Below, in pieces: positions 34,989-44,947 of a stretch of 64,000 nt of DNA. This stretch comes from Lacihabitans sp. CCS-44 (GTDB lineage: Bacteria; Bacteroidota; Bacteroidia; Cytophagales; Spirosomataceae). The stretch spans positions 248,001 to 312,000 of the forward strand of contig NZ_RJUE01000001.1 in NCBI RefSeq assembly GCF_024343735.1, in the 5' to 3' direction. The notes under the pieces were generated by a model. That model searched no databases. It was not told where the DNA came from and saw nothing but the letters and a program-made list of their open reading frames with translations. Position 1 is the first letter of the stretch, and every line of letters starts with the position of its first letter. The position numbers and the translations under genes are program-made.

Positions 34989-37430
34989 TTGAATATATTG
35001 ATCAAATACTTACTAGTATTTTTAATATTACTGTGCAAATTAGCTTTGGCACAGTCAAAATATGTTGAGGGCGTAATAATATCTAAAAGCAGCTTTAGAC
35101 CTATTGAATATGCTAATATTCAGGACAAATCAAAATCTATTGGCATAACTTCAGATTCTTTAGGGAATTTTCGTTTGTCAGTTTCTTCCAAAAACACATT
35201 ATTAAGCATTAGTTGTGTGGGCTATGAAAGCACCACAATAAGAGTTGACCCCGAAACTTTTGTGGTCATTAGACTGTCACCGACAGAAAGCCAACTGGCT
35301 GAAATAACTATAAAACCCAAAGAAAATCCGGCTTTTGAAATAATCAGGCGTACTCTGGCTCATGCTGAAAGAAACAATCCAAACAAAATATCTCAATTCA
35401 AGGCCAGCCACTATTGCAAAATTGGTTTGAGTGGCGAAATATTAAAATACTTTCAAAATAGTACGGCAGATTCTATCTCAAAAACTGACAGAGGCCTATT
35501 GATAGTTGAAAATTTGGGAGATTTTTTTCAGAAAAATAAACAACAGAAAGACGTTGTCAAGTTTACAATTAGTAATTTACCCAAAAACTACCCAGTCAAT
35601 CTATTCACCAATAGTCAAATAAACCCTTTTGGGTTTTATGAACCACTCATCCAAATAAACCTAAATCAACTTACGGCACTTTCGAGCAATGGTTCCTTAC
35701 AAAATCAGAGATTTTATGTAAACCCAATAAATGAAAAAACCTTTTCTCAATATGATTTTCATTTGATAGATACCCTTAAAAATTCATCTGATAGTATTTT
35801 TAAAATAAGCTATAAACCCAAAAAAGGAGTCTCATTTAATGGATTAGTTGGAGAAATCTTAATAAGTTCAGACGGCTATGCCATTAAAGAAGTTTTTGCA
35901 AAAAATGCAGATACTTTACAAATTCTAAACTTTAAAATCCATCAATTATATGAACAAAATGACACCCAGTGGTATCCCCATTACAGAGCTTTGAGCTTAG
36001 AATATCTACACAAACTAGAAAAGCGGGATTTGAAATTCACCTTCTCGATAGAAGATTATTTTTCAAATTTCACAAAGACTTTTGAGTCAAAAGAGGTATA
36101 TTTTGATGGCACATATCGCATAATTTCACCAAAAGCAGATACCATATCGAGAAGTGAATTTGATAAATTGCGTTCGGTTGAGCTACTTTTAAGAGATCGC
36201 CAACTGTACAGCAAGTCTGATTTATTCAATCAGAAACCGCTTTTTCGAAAAATTATAGTACCAGGCATGGCCATAGCAAAAACGTCCATCAATAATGGTT
36301 TAATGGTAGGCCCATTTTTTCTTCTTTATAATCAGTTAGATTATAATCAGCACGAGAAAATTAGATTGGGACTTGGCATTCAAAACGATATTCAGAGAAG
36401 TCCAAGATGGAGAATTTATGGTGGAGGGGCTTATGGCATTGGTGACAAAAAAATAAAATATGAAGGGATTTTAAGCTATCATATAACCAAAGACCGTTAC
36501 AATAAAATCGAAATTTATGGAGGTAATGATGTGAGAAGACCAGGACAAAACCCTTTACTTTTTGCAAACTATGTGTTACCTCAAAAGATTGGCTTGAACT
36601 TAGGAAGTGGAGATTATCTGCTCGATAATTATAAAAAAATAGGCTTTGCAGCTTATTTTAAACCATTCAATTGGACACAAATAAAACTATTCTTCGAAAA
36701 AGAAACGCGAGCACCTGTAAGCTACAAATTGGCCGAAAACACTGTGAGCGATTATAATCATACGGGCTTGAGTATCAGGTTTGCACGTAAAGAAACATTG
36801 CTGCGTACGGGTTATTTTGAAACGGTTACTAATCCCTACTACCCAATTATCAGATTCAATGTCAGCCATTTTAATAGCAACAAAACCTACCACAGCAACT
36901 TCTGGAAAGCAAATATTGTGGTTAGCCATCAAATCAGAACGAAGAAAGTGGGTAAAACTATGACCAATATTTCGGCGGGACATGCATGGGGAATATTACC
37001 TTTTCAATATCTGTTTAATAACCTCTCAGTACCTCTAAATATATGGGGAAGCAATAGCAAAGAAGGGTTTCAGATGCTCAGTACTGCTGAGCTAGGTTAC
37101 AATAATTACGTTTCGGTATCGATTTTTCATGATTTTGAAAAAACCTTATGGAGATTACAGAGCCCTTGGTTTCAGCCGGAGTTTATGATTGGCAACAAAA
37201 TGGCCATCGGTACACTTAGTCAATCGGCTCCATTAGTAAATGGCAAACCTCTGAAAGATATAAATCAAGGAGTTTTTGAGGTGTCGATGAGTATAAGAAA
37301 TATCTTAAAAGTTAAGATTAGAGGTTTCAGAATCGGTTTGGGAGTAAATATGGTCTACGATTATTCTCCTGAGAGATTTGGCCCGAGCAGATTTGGAATT
37401 AGACCATTTATCATACCTGTTTTATTCTAA
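34989..37430 (+). CDS. DUF5686-type outer-membrane protein with carboxypeptidase-like regulatory domain
   Basis: 813 residues. A signal peptide (about 1-22) precedes a carboxypeptidase-regulatory-like beta-sandwich (YVEGVIISKSSFRPIEYANI through LSISCVGYES, about 23-105). The remainder is a long beta-rich region ending in aromatic and Gly-alternating strands (RPFIIPVLF), as expected for a barrel in the outer membrane. This matches Bacteroidota DUF5686 proteins, whose role is not known. The start is a TTG at 34989, 12 bases after the GT2 stop; no ATG gives the signal peptide. Possibly involved in export or surface display of the polysaccharide. Confidence 0.8.
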   Translation: MNILIKYLLVFLILLCKLALAQSKYVEGVIISKSSFRPIEYANIQDKSKSIGITSDSLGNFRLSVSSKNTLLSISCVGYESTTIRVDPETFVVIRLSPTESQLAEITIKPKENPAFEIIRRTLAHAERNNPNKISQFKASHYCKIGLSGEILKYFQNSTADSISKTDRGLLIVENLGDFFQKNKQQKDVVKFTISNLPKNYPVNLFTNSQINPFGFYEPLIQINLNQLTALSSNGSLQNQRFYVNPINEKTFSQYDFHLIDTLKNSSDSIFKISYKPKKGVSFNGLVGEILISSDGYAIKEVFAKNADTLQILNFKIHQLYEQNDTQWYPHYRALSLEYLHKLEKRDLKFTFSIEDYFSNFTKTFESKEVYFDGTYRIISPKADTISRSEFDKLRSVELLLRDRQLYSKSDLFNQKPLFRKIIVPGMAIAKTSINNGLMVGPFFLLYNQLDYNQHEKIRLGLGIQNDIQRSPRWRIYGGGAYGIGDKKIKYEGILSYHITKDRYNKIEIYGGNDVRRPGQNPLLFANYVLPQKIGLNLGSGDYLLDNYKKIGFAAYFKPFNWTQIKLFFEKETRAPVSYKLAENTVSDYNHTGLSIRFARKETLLRTGYFETVTNPYYPIIRFNVSHFNSNKTYHSNFWKANIVVSHQIRTKKVGKTMTNISAGHAWGILPFQYLFNNLSVPLNIWGSNSKEGFQMLSTAELGYNNYVSVSIFHDFEKTLWRLQSPWFQPEFMIGNKMAIGTLSQSAPLVNGKPLKDINQGVFEVSMSIRNILKVKIRGFRIGLGVNMVYDYSPERFGPSRFGIRPFIIPVLF

Positions 37431-37438
37431 AATCCAGA

Positions 37439-38224
37439 TTATCTTTTATTTTTCCTAAGATTATACTTCTCTAAAAACTCAAGAATCATCCTATCATAAG
37501 CATTGGCCCCGATGGATTTCTTTTTAGAAAGAATTACTGGCACTTGTTTGGCAGTAGAGTCTATAAAGGCCATATCTCTAGGAATATAGGTATCAAAAAC
37601 TTGGTCCTTAAAATTCTCTCTCATCAGTCCCAATATTTGATTAGAAAGTTCATTGTCTTCATCATGCATGGTCAGTAAAATACCTTCTACATAAAGCTCT
37701 GGTTTTAACCTTTTTTGAATAATACGCAATGTGCCGAGTATTAGCTCCAAACCCTCAATACCAAAATATTCACATTGAAGTGGGATAATTACAGAATCTG
37801 ATGCCATGAGGCTGTTGATAGGCACTATACCCAAAGAGGGAGGGCAGTCTATAAAAATAAAATCATATAGGGGCTTTATGGGTTCTAGCTTTTCTGTAAG
37901 TATATATTCTCTTTCAGTAAAATTAACCAGCTCTATCTCGGCTCCAACCAAATGTGGAGTTGAAGGAATAAGGTCTAAGTTTGGGTAACCCGTACGAATT
38001 ATACAATCTTGAATGGGACTCAAGCCCACTAAAGCTGCATAAATACTTTTATTGTCATATTCAGACTTTAACCCAAAAGCTACTGTACAGCTGGCTTGAT
38101 GGTCAGTATCTATCAGCAGCACCTTGTAGCCACGTGCGGCCAGACCTGCTGATATATTTACAGCAGAGGTCGTTTTACCTACCCCACCCTTTTGGTTTGA
38201 AATAGCAATTACTTTAGGAAGCAT
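37439..38224 (-). CDS. ParA/Soj-type ATPase
   Basis: 261 residues with the deviant Walker A KGGVGKTTSAVN (about 11-22), LLIDTDHQAS, and FIFIDCPPSLG for Walker B. This is the MinD/ParA class that moves DNA or large complexes by dynamic ATP-dependent binding. There is no parB next to it and no parS site seen, so it may instead position another cargo such as a secretion or gliding complex. It is convergent with the DUF5686 gene. Confidence 0.9.
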   Translation of the reverse strand: MLPKVIAISNQKGGVGKTTSAVNISAGLAARGYKVLLIDTDHQASCTVAFGLKSEYDNKSIYAALVGLSPIQDCIIRTGYPNLDLIPSTPHLVGAEIELVNFTEREYILTEKLEPIKPLYDFIFIDCPPSLGIVPINSLMASDSVIIPLQCEYFGIEGLELILGTLRIIQKRLKPELYVEGILLTMHDEDNELSNQILGLMRENFKDQVFDTYIPRDMAFIDSTAKQVPVILSKKKSIGANAYDRMILEFLEKYNLRKNKR

Positions 38225-38344
38225 CTATATTTTTATTGTACCACAAATTAATGCGTAAATTATACACCTAAGCGATAAAGTGCAGTTTAAATTTTAAAAC
38301 GAACGTTTTTTGTCAATATTCCAAAAATATCAAAGACTCTTCAT

Positions 38345-38366
38345 AAAAAAAACCACTTCTCAGTGG
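38345..38366 (-). terminator. Rho-independent terminator for the chaperone-like gene
   Basis: On the minus strand CCACT-GAGA-AGTGG is followed by eight Ts (plus-strand A run 38345-38352). It lies 9 bases past the stop of the 38375 gene. Confidence 0.85.
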
Positions 38367-38374
38367 CCTTTAAA

Positions 38375-39178
38375 TTATTTAATTTCGATAGTCTTTTCTA
38401 TAGCTTCAAGCGAGGCGTTTTCGCCATAATCTAGCACAGCAAGTATAGAATACTTTCCTGGTTTGATAGTAGCCGGAATTTCTAATGGTATAACTCTCTT
38501 GCCTCCAGGAAAAACTGGAAATTCTTTGGCCTCCGTCGTAGTTTCTTGAGAGTTGGTCAGGTTAGTAATTTCTAGGTGACTTCTACCCGTAATCATGATT
38601 TTACCATTATTCTCTATTTCAAAATTATACATTCTTTTGTTTTCTTTCACCGGCAAAAGGCTAATAGCCTTTGCAGAAGGCTCCATAAGACTAGGTGGAG
38701 TCTGATAAACATGAATACCCATTCTGATTATTTCTTGAATGCTGGCCTTTGCTTCATTTGGTCCATTTGTTATAGGTTTTTTGAGGTTTGCACCTTGAAT
38801 AAATAACATGGCCCATTTCATAGACTCTAATTCTTGTCCATTGTTTGGAGCCTGCATGGTCAAAGTTATTTCACCAGACTTGCCGGCTGGAATTTCTATG
38901 AAATTCTTATCAAAAGTTAACCAAGAAGCACATGAATATGGCTTCGTATTGGGTTTGAAATAATCATGAGCTCCATCCACTTTTCTATTCCAATCTCCAA
39001 GGCTTACCTCAAAAGACTGTGTTTTGGAGGAATTGTTGGTAATGGTAATCACCTGAGTTTCTGAAGAGCCTATATTTTGAAGATGAAACTCAACAATGGA
39101 TGGATTGATGTTTATTTGCTGAGCACTTAAATCAAAAAAAGAAACAGAAATAAAGATCAAGAAAAAAAGACGTCTCAT
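38375..39178 (-). CDS. PapD-like periplasmic chaperone candidate
   Basis: 267 residues: a signal peptide (MRRLFFLIFISVSFFDLSAQ) then two Ig-like beta domains. The first (about 22-130) has the PapD/MSP-style strand order around NPSIVEFHLQNIGSSETQVI and the SWLTFDKNFIEIPAG strand. The second (about 150-267) closes with KPGKYSILAVLDYG. This layout resembles the pilus chaperones of chaperone-usher systems. It is adjacent to subunit-like and usher-like genes. Similarity is by fold and layout, not by a catalytic motif, so a general Ig-domain protein is the alternative. Confidence 0.55.
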   Translation of the reverse strand: MRRLFFLIFISVSFFDLSAQQININPSIVEFHLQNIGSSETQVITITNNSSKTQSFEVSLGDWNRKVDGAHDYFKPNTKPYSCASWLTFDKNFIEIPAGKSGEITLTMQAPNNGQELESMKWAMLFIQGANLKKPITNGPNEAKASIQEIIRMGIHVYQTPPSLMEPSAKAISLLPVKENKRMYNFEIENNGKIMITGRSHLEITNLTNSQETTTEAKEFPVFPGGKRVIPLEIPATIKPGKYSILAVLDYGENASLEAIEKTIEIK

Positions 39179-39237
39179 TTATAATATTTAATTTAATTTT
39201 TACTTTATTTTTACAAAACTATCTCTAAAAATCGAAA

Positions 39238-39717
39238 TTGAACCTACAAAAAAAAACTTTAGTATTCATTTTGTTCGTTTTTCTTTCATTAGATAAAACC
39301 CAAGCACAGTCTTTTTCGTACGATTTGCAGTCATCAGCTTTATCTTTTGACTATTCCAATTTAAATAATTTCACATCACCCAGAACTATTCCAAAAGCTT
39401 TTACTCTAAATATAAGAAATTCAAACAGAGGAAAATACAATGTTTTTTGTAAAATTGTCTCCAATAGCAACGAAAACTTTGGAAATATACCTCTCAATTT
39501 ATTTTCAGTCAAAGTCAACAGTGCGAATTTTACCATAAGCAGTTCTTATTACACTTCTTCCATTTTGGGATTGTCTGACGTGATAGTTGGAAATGTAACG
39601 GGAAGAGCCCGAAAAACAGATACCATTTATTACGACCTGATTTTAAACCCTATTGGCTTTAATTATGACCCAAACAATTACAATTATAGTTTTATTTTTA
39701 CGGTAACTGAATATTAG
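39238..39717 (+). CDS. Small secreted beta-rich protein, putative minor subunit
   Basis: 159 residues. A signal peptide (about 1-23) precedes a beta-rich domain rich in Asn and Ser, with NFTISSSYYTSSILGLS mid-way and a C-terminal strand YNYSFIFTVTEY, which resembles the terminal FTVTAP strand of the four paralogues at 43-45.5 kb. The start is a TTG at 39238 because no ATG precedes the signal peptide. It is divergent from the chaperone-like gene and 4 bases before the next gene. Confidence 0.6.
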   Translation: MNLQKKTLVFILFVFLSLDKTQAQSFSYDLQSSALSFDYSNLNNFTSPRTIPKAFTLNIRNSNRGKYNVFCKIVSNSNENFGNIPLNLFSVKVNSANFTISSSYYTSSILGLSDVIVGNVTGRARKTDTIYYDLILNPIGFNYDPNNYNYSFIFTVTEY

Positions 39718-39721
39718 TTAA

Positions 39722-40228
39722 ATGTCAAACAACAAAACAATAATATTTTTTTTCCTTCTGTTTCCAAATTTAATTTTGGCTCAAGTTTCTATCTCCAGAA
39801 CTGCCAATGCCAATGTCAACATAGTTTCTTATATGTCATTTGATGTAACATCCAATGGCCCACTGGATTTCAAATTCAACAACAATCAACAGCTTTTGGA
39901 TGGCGTAAGCCTCAATAACAAGTTCAATGTCAATGTGGTATCAAATATCAACTGGATAATGAATGTTTCTACATTGACTTCTAATTTTCTGGCTATCGGC
40001 CCGCAGTCTAGTGCTCAAATGCCACCTGAAATATTGAGCATCAAAAAAAGCACTTCAAATTCCTTTATTCCACTTAATCATAGCCCCAACATGATTTGCT
40101 TAGGTTATAAGGGCGACCAAACTTCAACGAGTAATCAATTTAAAATGGACATAAAAGCTACACCTGGCTATACTTTTAACGGGGGCTCTTACGCTATTGT
40201 ATTGATTTTCACACTCAGTGTTCAGTAA
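39722..40228 (+). CDS. Small secreted beta-rich protein, putative subunit or adhesin tip
   Basis: 168 residues with a signal peptide (about 1-20) and a subunit-like pattern: an early VNIVSYMSFDVTSNG, a central NVNVVSNINWIMNV strand, and the ending GYTFNGGSYAIVLIFTLSVQ. The last strand has the same position and hydrophobic alternation as the YTLGITFTVTAP ending of the neighbouring paralogues. It lies 2 bases before the end of the usher-like gene, which runs the other way. Confidence 0.6.
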   Translation: MSNNKTIIFFFLLFPNLILAQVSISRTANANVNIVSYMSFDVTSNGPLDFKFNNNQQLLDGVSLNNKFNVNVVSNINWIMNVSTLTSNFLAIGPQSSAQMPPEILSIKKSTSNSFIPLNHSPNMICLGYKGDQTSTSNQFKMDIKATPGYTFNGGSYAIVLIFTLSVQ

Positions 40229-40230
40229 CT

Positions 40231-42963
40231 TTATTCTTTCTTGATATTTATAGCTCTCTTTTTCTGAATAACTTTAAATTCAATCTCAGAATATTTTTCC
40301 TTTGTCAAATCTACCGTTAGAATTGACCTATCAACTCTAAATCCTTCCCCAAAAATATTGGTCGGTATCTGAATATTGTAAATGTCTTCACTTAGATTTA
40401 TATAAAACTCACCCCTTTCATTGGTGGTAGACCTGAACATTTCTCCCTTTCTATTAACTGCAACCACCATAATACCACTCAAACTTTCTCTTACCTCTCT
40501 GTTAGAATTTTCTATTTCAAACTTCACCTTGCCTGCCACCATTCTAGTTTGCTTAAATGGTACACCTATTGAAATATTCCTATCTAAAACCAAAGTATCT
40601 ACGCTACCTTCTTTTACCACCCAACCCTTGAGATTTTGAATCTTGCGATAATCAAGCACATAGTCGTCTCTTTCCATGTTTTTGAGATAAATCATACCTT
40701 TTTTGTTGGTTTTAAGAGGCTGGCCATTGACGTTCAAGGTAGCATCGTGAATGGGTTCCTCCCCTTTATCAAACAGGTCATTATTGTTTGCATCCTTAAA
40801 AAGAAACACACTAGCAGAATAATATTTCTGTTTAAAAATCAATGGAACATTAATGGTCTTTTTCAATGAAACATTGAGTGAAGGTGCCAACTTCGGTTCT
40901 AAAACATTGACATTCGCAAAAATATTCACGCTTGCACTAGCCTTTGGAAACTCAAAATAAATCTCATTACGCAACACAGTTGTAGGCTTTGAAAACACAG
41001 AGTTACTGTTATTGGTGATATTTATTCTATCAAAAAAAGTATGACTCTTGTTTTTTAATTCCCAAAAAACAGAAACATTGTGGGTGGTGGGTTCTAAATT
41101 TGCCGACACAAAACTAATATAGTCATAGTAAAAATTTGGTCCTAGTGTATAATTTGCATTTATTCCAAATGCTTTATATTTAAGTTGATAAAACCCACTG
41201 TAGGAGTCTCTTAATTTGTTATTATCAATTTCTTTTATCTTACTTTTCATATATCCTACTGTGGTAGACTGCACAAACTTTCCTTTATTTATCGTAAAAT
41301 CTAAAGAGGATTTATAACCATCCATTTTACTCAAAAAGTTGTTTTTCTGGTATTGCTCTAAAAACGCAATCGTAAGTGTTGATCTTATGGAAAGTTTTGA
41401 GGCCTCAAACCTCACTCCATGTTCGGCAGTTTTAAAATTTACCTGAAATCCGCCTTCTAAGTTTTCTTCACTGAAAGGATTTCTAGAATTCGACTCGGAA
41501 AACAAAGCGAAAGAGGCTGCTTTAGATCCCATTTTTATTTCGTGACTTCCATATTGCACACCTTTCAAAATACCTGAAAATTTACTGCTGTAATATTGAA
41601 ATATAGACTGAATATGGGCAAATTTAATTTTTGTCTCGAATCTATATCCGCCCATATAACCCAGTTTAAAGCTATCCGCTTCCATCTTTTTTTCGGTGCT
41701 ATATCCACCAGATAATGTAAATAATCTACTCGAAGAATGTCTTTTTTCGTAATTATGCATACCAAATAAAGTCAACTCTTTCTTGTCAAAATCTTGAATA
41801 AAAAGTGCATCACTTGAAAGCGTCCTTTGTTCCTTTTTCCTATTATCCTGTCTGAATCCAATAATATTTGCGTTATTTATTTGGCTTTTGACACCATAAA
41901 TCTCATATTCCTTTCTGGTGGCTGTTTTGAAGGTCATTTTTGCTCCATATCCATTTATCTGATAATTAAAAAACATATTTTGGCTTCCCAAACTCAAATC
42001 AAGTTTTTTGGTTTTATAATTCAATGAATAATAATGGCTATTTATAGAATAATCGGCATTGAATGAATTAGTCCTAGCTCTGAAACTTATTGACTTTTGC
42101 TTGTTTATGTTATAATTTCCGTTGATATCAAAAAAAGAATATCCTGAACTCTGCCCAAAGGCATTGATGGCAAAAAACTCAAAATCAACAGGTAATGTAC
42201 CAAACTTGCTTTTGTTTCCTTGAATAATTGCAGAAGTAAAATATACATTTCCTGTTAGCATATTTGATTCGTTTTTGGCCTTTACAAAAAACGTCACTGT
42301 GTTAGAATTCGAGGTCTTCGCTCTAGATGCTACATAAACATTGATTGTAGTGTCTTTGCCTGGCCAAATCATAGCCTGAGTTCCTTCTGAGGCTAAACTT
42401 AATTTTAAATCCGTTTTAACACTTATCTCGAAAAGCTCTCGTTTGTTTCCATTGTTTTTTATTCTCAATTGAAATTTTGAAAGGCTATCTTTTTCTTCAA
42501 TAAACAGATTGGAATTGACGAGATTGGCTGTCCAGTTTGTATTCTGTTTTATTTTCACATAAAAACTCTCGGAAACTTCTTTGCCTGAAATTGGATTTTT
42601 TATGAAAACAGTAATGGGGTAGCTCAAGTCACCTAAGGCAGATTTTGAAGCGGCAATTCGAAAAGGAATACTTAAAAATTCACCCCTCTTTACTTCTACA
42701 CTTGGATTTGGAATGGTAACGAAGTTCCAGCCTGACGGCAATGAAAACCTCACTCCGAGCTTGAGATTTTGAGTAGAAGTGTTATTTATGGTTATTGAAT
42801 TAAAAGCAAACTGGTTGGCTTTGATAAGAACAGTATCATTCAATACCTGCAACGAAAATTTCTCCATACCCATATTCTTCTGCCCAAACGCTACATTTTT
42901 CAATAGTCCAGAGAGCAGAAGGCAAAGCAAAGCAACAGTCGATATTTTTCGAACGGTTAGCAT
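40231..42963 (-). CDS. Usher-like outer-membrane barrel protein
   Basis: 910 residues. A signal peptide (about 1-27) leads to an N-terminal NEW3-like Ig domain (about 35-130, with VRFSLPSGWNFV) and a second Ig-like domain (about 140-250). A long region of alternating polar and aromatic strands (about 265-700) looks like an outer-membrane barrel. The C-terminal part has two small Ig-like modules: FKDANNNDLFDKGEEPIHDA, an SdrD-B/CarboxypepD-type calcium-like turn, and a second one near residues 830-900. The order (Ig, barrel, C-terminal plug-like domains) mirrors usher proteins, but there is no direct usher family signature. Its role is proposed from the neighbours. Confidence 0.5.
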   Translation of the reverse strand: MLTVRKISTVALLCLLLSGLLKNVAFGQKNMGMEKFSLQVLNDTVLIKANQFAFNSITINNTSTQNLKLGVRFSLPSGWNFVTIPNPSVEVKRGEFLSIPFRIAASKSALGDLSYPITVFIKNPISGKEVSESFYVKIKQNTNWTANLVNSNLFIEEKDSLSKFQLRIKNNGNKRELFEISVKTDLKLSLASEGTQAMIWPGKDTTINVYVASRAKTSNSNTVTFFVKAKNESNMLTGNVYFTSAIIQGNKSKFGTLPVDFEFFAINAFGQSSGYSFFDINGNYNINKQKSISFRARTNSFNADYSINSHYYSLNYKTKKLDLSLGSQNMFFNYQINGYGAKMTFKTATRKEYEIYGVKSQINNANIIGFRQDNRKKEQRTLSSDALFIQDFDKKELTLFGMHNYEKRHSSSRLFTLSGGYSTEKKMEADSFKLGYMGGYRFETKIKFAHIQSIFQYYSSKFSGILKGVQYGSHEIKMGSKAASFALFSESNSRNPFSEENLEGGFQVNFKTAEHGVRFEASKLSIRSTLTIAFLEQYQKNNFLSKMDGYKSSLDFTINKGKFVQSTTVGYMKSKIKEIDNNKLRDSYSGFYQLKYKAFGINANYTLGPNFYYDYISFVSANLEPTTHNVSVFWELKNKSHTFFDRINITNNSNSVFSKPTTVLRNEIYFEFPKASASVNIFANVNVLEPKLAPSLNVSLKKTINVPLIFKQKYYSASVFLFKDANNNDLFDKGEEPIHDATLNVNGQPLKTNKKGMIYLKNMERDDYVLDYRKIQNLKGWVVKEGSVDTLVLDRNISIGVPFKQTRMVAGKVKFEIENSNREVRESLSGIMVVAVNRKGEMFRSTTNERGEFYINLSEDIYNIQIPTNIFGEGFRVDRSILTVDLTKEKYSEIEFKVIQKKRAINIKKE

Positions 42964-43020
42964 TTTTTGGGGTAAAATTTCTTATTTGTTCTAGAAAAGC
43001 GTAAACAGTTATTTAAGATA

Positions 43021-43515
43021 TTAAGGAGCAGTTACAGTAAAGGTTATTCCCAAGGTATAGGTAGCAGGCGTAACATAGCCGGGATTTGCAATATAATCTA
43101 TCTGAAATGTATTGGCACCAAACCCTCCTCTATCGCCAGTAGCAAGTGCTTGGTCTGTAGTGGAAAGTGCTATGGATGAAGTTCCTCCGTTTTTCCTCAC
43201 CGAAAGCGTGCTTGAAAGCACATTTCCATCGCCTCCGCTAGTGGTAGCAAAATTTGCTGTATTGGCTTTTACACTTACCGTCCAAGGCTTATTTGACCTC
43301 ACTCTGAGTCCAGCCGCCGAAAGATTGGTTTTCCCACTTTCAAAATCTGCGGCATTTGCAAATGTAAATCCAAGCACTTGAGTTGTATTGTCAAAATCAA
43401 GTTCGAGAATATTATTTATTGATAAAGTTACTGTGTGGGTTTTGGTAGTAAGTTGAGCCATAATATTTTGGCCATTAGCCACCACGAGCACTAGCACAAA
43501 TAGTATCTTTTTCAT
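43021..43515 (-). CDS. Secreted subunit-like protein (paralogue 1)
   Basis: 164 residues: a signal peptide (about 1-20), then one beta-rich domain. It opens with KTHTVTLSINNILELDF, has a conserved AGLRVRSNKPWTVSVKANTA centre, and ends NPGYVTPATYTLGITFTVTAP-like, a terminal strand pattern like spore-coat-U/DUF4402 pilins (aYtDTvtVtvt). It is a close tandem duplicate of the next gene (43576-44070), same length. It could be a major pilin whose end strand or N-terminal strand is exchanged between subunits. Confidence 0.65.
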   Translation of the reverse strand: MKKILFVLVLVVANGQNIMAQLTTKTHTVTLSINNILELDFDNTTQVLGFTFANAADFESGKTNLSAAGLRVRSNKPWTVSVKANTANFATTSGGDGNVLSSTLSVRKNGGTSSIALSTTDQALATGDRGGFGANTFQIDYIANPGYVTPATYTLGITFTVTAP

Positions 43516-43575
43516 TATATAGGAAATTAATGTTTGATCACGGTCAATTATTGATTTTATTAGGAATTCTGATTC

Positions 43576-44070
43576 TTATGGAGCTGTCACCGTAAAAGTT
43601 ACACCTAAAGTATAAGAGGCCGGAGAAATATATCCAGGATTAGCAAAATAGTCAATCAAAAACGTATTTGTACCAAATCCACCTTTGGCTCCAGTGGCCA
43701 GTGACTGATCGGCAATAGTCAAAGGAATAAATGTAGTGGTTCCATTTTTTCGGATAGAAAGCTTGTTGGCCGACACATTGGCGTCGCCACCAGCAGTAGC
43801 TGCAAAGTTTGCTGTATTGGCTTTTACGCTCACGGTCCATGCCTTATTTGATCTTACCCTTAGCCCAGCTGCAGAAGAATTGGTTTTGCCAGTTTCAAAA
43901 TCATTGGCAGCTGCAAAAGTGAAGGCCAGATTCTGAGTGGTATTATCAAAATCCAACTCTAAGATGTTGTTGATAGTGTAAGTAACAGTATGTGTTTTGG
44001 TGGTACCTTGAGCTGATACATTGAATAGAATGGATAGACACACGGCTACCGTTGTAACTAGTTTTTTCAT
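43576..44070 (-). CDS. Secreted subunit-like protein (paralogue 2)
   Basis: 164 residues, same layout as paralogue 1: signal peptide, KTHTVTYTINNILELDF, AGLRVRSNKAWTVSVKANTA, and the ending YTLGVTFTVTAP. Protein and DNA are very similar to 43021-43515, so the pair is a recent tandem duplication. Separated by 60 bases and probably transcribed together in the usher direction. Confidence 0.65.
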   Translation of the reverse strand: MKKLVTTVAVCLSILFNVSAQGTTKTHTVTYTINNILELDFDNTTQNLAFTFAAANDFETGKTNSSAAGLRVRSNKAWTVSVKANTANFAATAGGDANVSANKLSIRKNGTTTFIPLTIADQSLATGAKGGFGTNTFLIDYFANPGYISPASYTLGVTFTVTAP

Positions 44071-44266
44071 TAAAAAAGCATTTAAAAAAGTCTAATTAAA
44101 AGACTTTTTGTTATAGGAAATCTGAACTAACCTAGCCATGAAGCTGGTCTTAATAAGTAGATTTCAATAACTATGCCAAAAAATATTTAATGGTATCAAA
44201 AACTTTGCAAGTAATTAAAAAACAATACTTTAATTGAACATAAAAGATAAAATCACAAATAAGTAA

Positions 44267-44758
44267 TCAAGGTGTAGAAAGCGTGTAGGTTATTTCGATA
44301 GAATAGGAATCGGGCTTTACATATCCAGGATTTGCAATATAGTCTATCAAAATGGTGTTGGTATCAAAACCACCATTTCTGCCAGAGGCAATCGCCTGCT
44401 CAAAAGTTTCCAATGGATAATTCATTGTTGTGCCAGTCTTTCTAACCAACAATGCACTTGATTTAATATCGGTGTCGCCAGTTGACGAAGGTGTAAAGTT
44501 CGGAGAATTTGATTTTACATTCAACACCCAATTTTTATTTGAACGAACTTTTAATCCAGCAGCTTGGAAATTGGTTTTTCCATTGTCATAATCTGAAAGG
44601 GAATTGAAACTAAAGTCAGTATTGTTAATTGTCTCATCAAATTTTAGCTCTAAAATGGGGTGAGCAACAATTTTGACGTTGTGAGACACAGAACTTTGAC
44701 TATATACAACAACAGAAAACTGCATAAAAAATGCAGTCACAAACACTATTTTTTTCAT
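44267..44758 (-). CDS. Secreted subunit-like protein (paralogue 3)
   Basis: 163 residues with the same design but more divergent: signal peptide, SVSHNVKIVAHPILELKF, AAGLKVRSNKNWVLNVKSNS, and the end PDSYSIEITYTLSTP. The conserved Arg-Ser-Asn (RSN) and Gly-rich GGFDTN mid-motif are kept in paralogues 1-3. A 196-base gap separates it from paralogue 2. Confidence 0.6.
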   Translation of the reverse strand: MKKIVFVTAFFMQFSVVVYSQSSVSHNVKIVAHPILELKFDETINNTDFSFNSLSDYDNGKTNFQAAGLKVRSNKNWVLNVKSNSPNFTPSSTGDTDIKSSALLVRKTGTTMNYPLETFEQAIASGRNGGFDTNTILIDYIANPGYVKPDSYSIEITYTLSTP

Positions 44759-44889
44759 TTTTTTCCTGTTTAGCGTTTAAAAACCTACAAAAGCTAGTAT
44801 TTACTAGCTATTTATAAACTTTTAATTCTTACAAACATAAAAAAAATAATGAAATAAAAAAAATAATGAATTACAAATTATTAAAACAC

Positions 44890-44921
44890 GTTTAAGAGGG
44901 CATTATCATGCCCTCTTAAAC
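44890..44921 (-). terminator. 14-bp hairpin terminator after the 44948 gene
   Basis: GTTTAAGAGGGCAT and ATGCCCTCTTAAAC pair with a 4-base loop (44890-44903, 44908-44921), starting 26 bases past the stop. On the minus strand it is followed by GTGTTTTAATAATTTG, only a weak T run. Confidence 0.75.
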
Positions 44922-44947
44922 AATATAGTATAATTATTTTTCCAGTA

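Noticed and set aside
37439-38224. ParA as part of a plasmid or integrated element
   Set aside because: No parB, replication gene or integration signs are nearby; a chromosomal positioning ATPase is the simpler reading.
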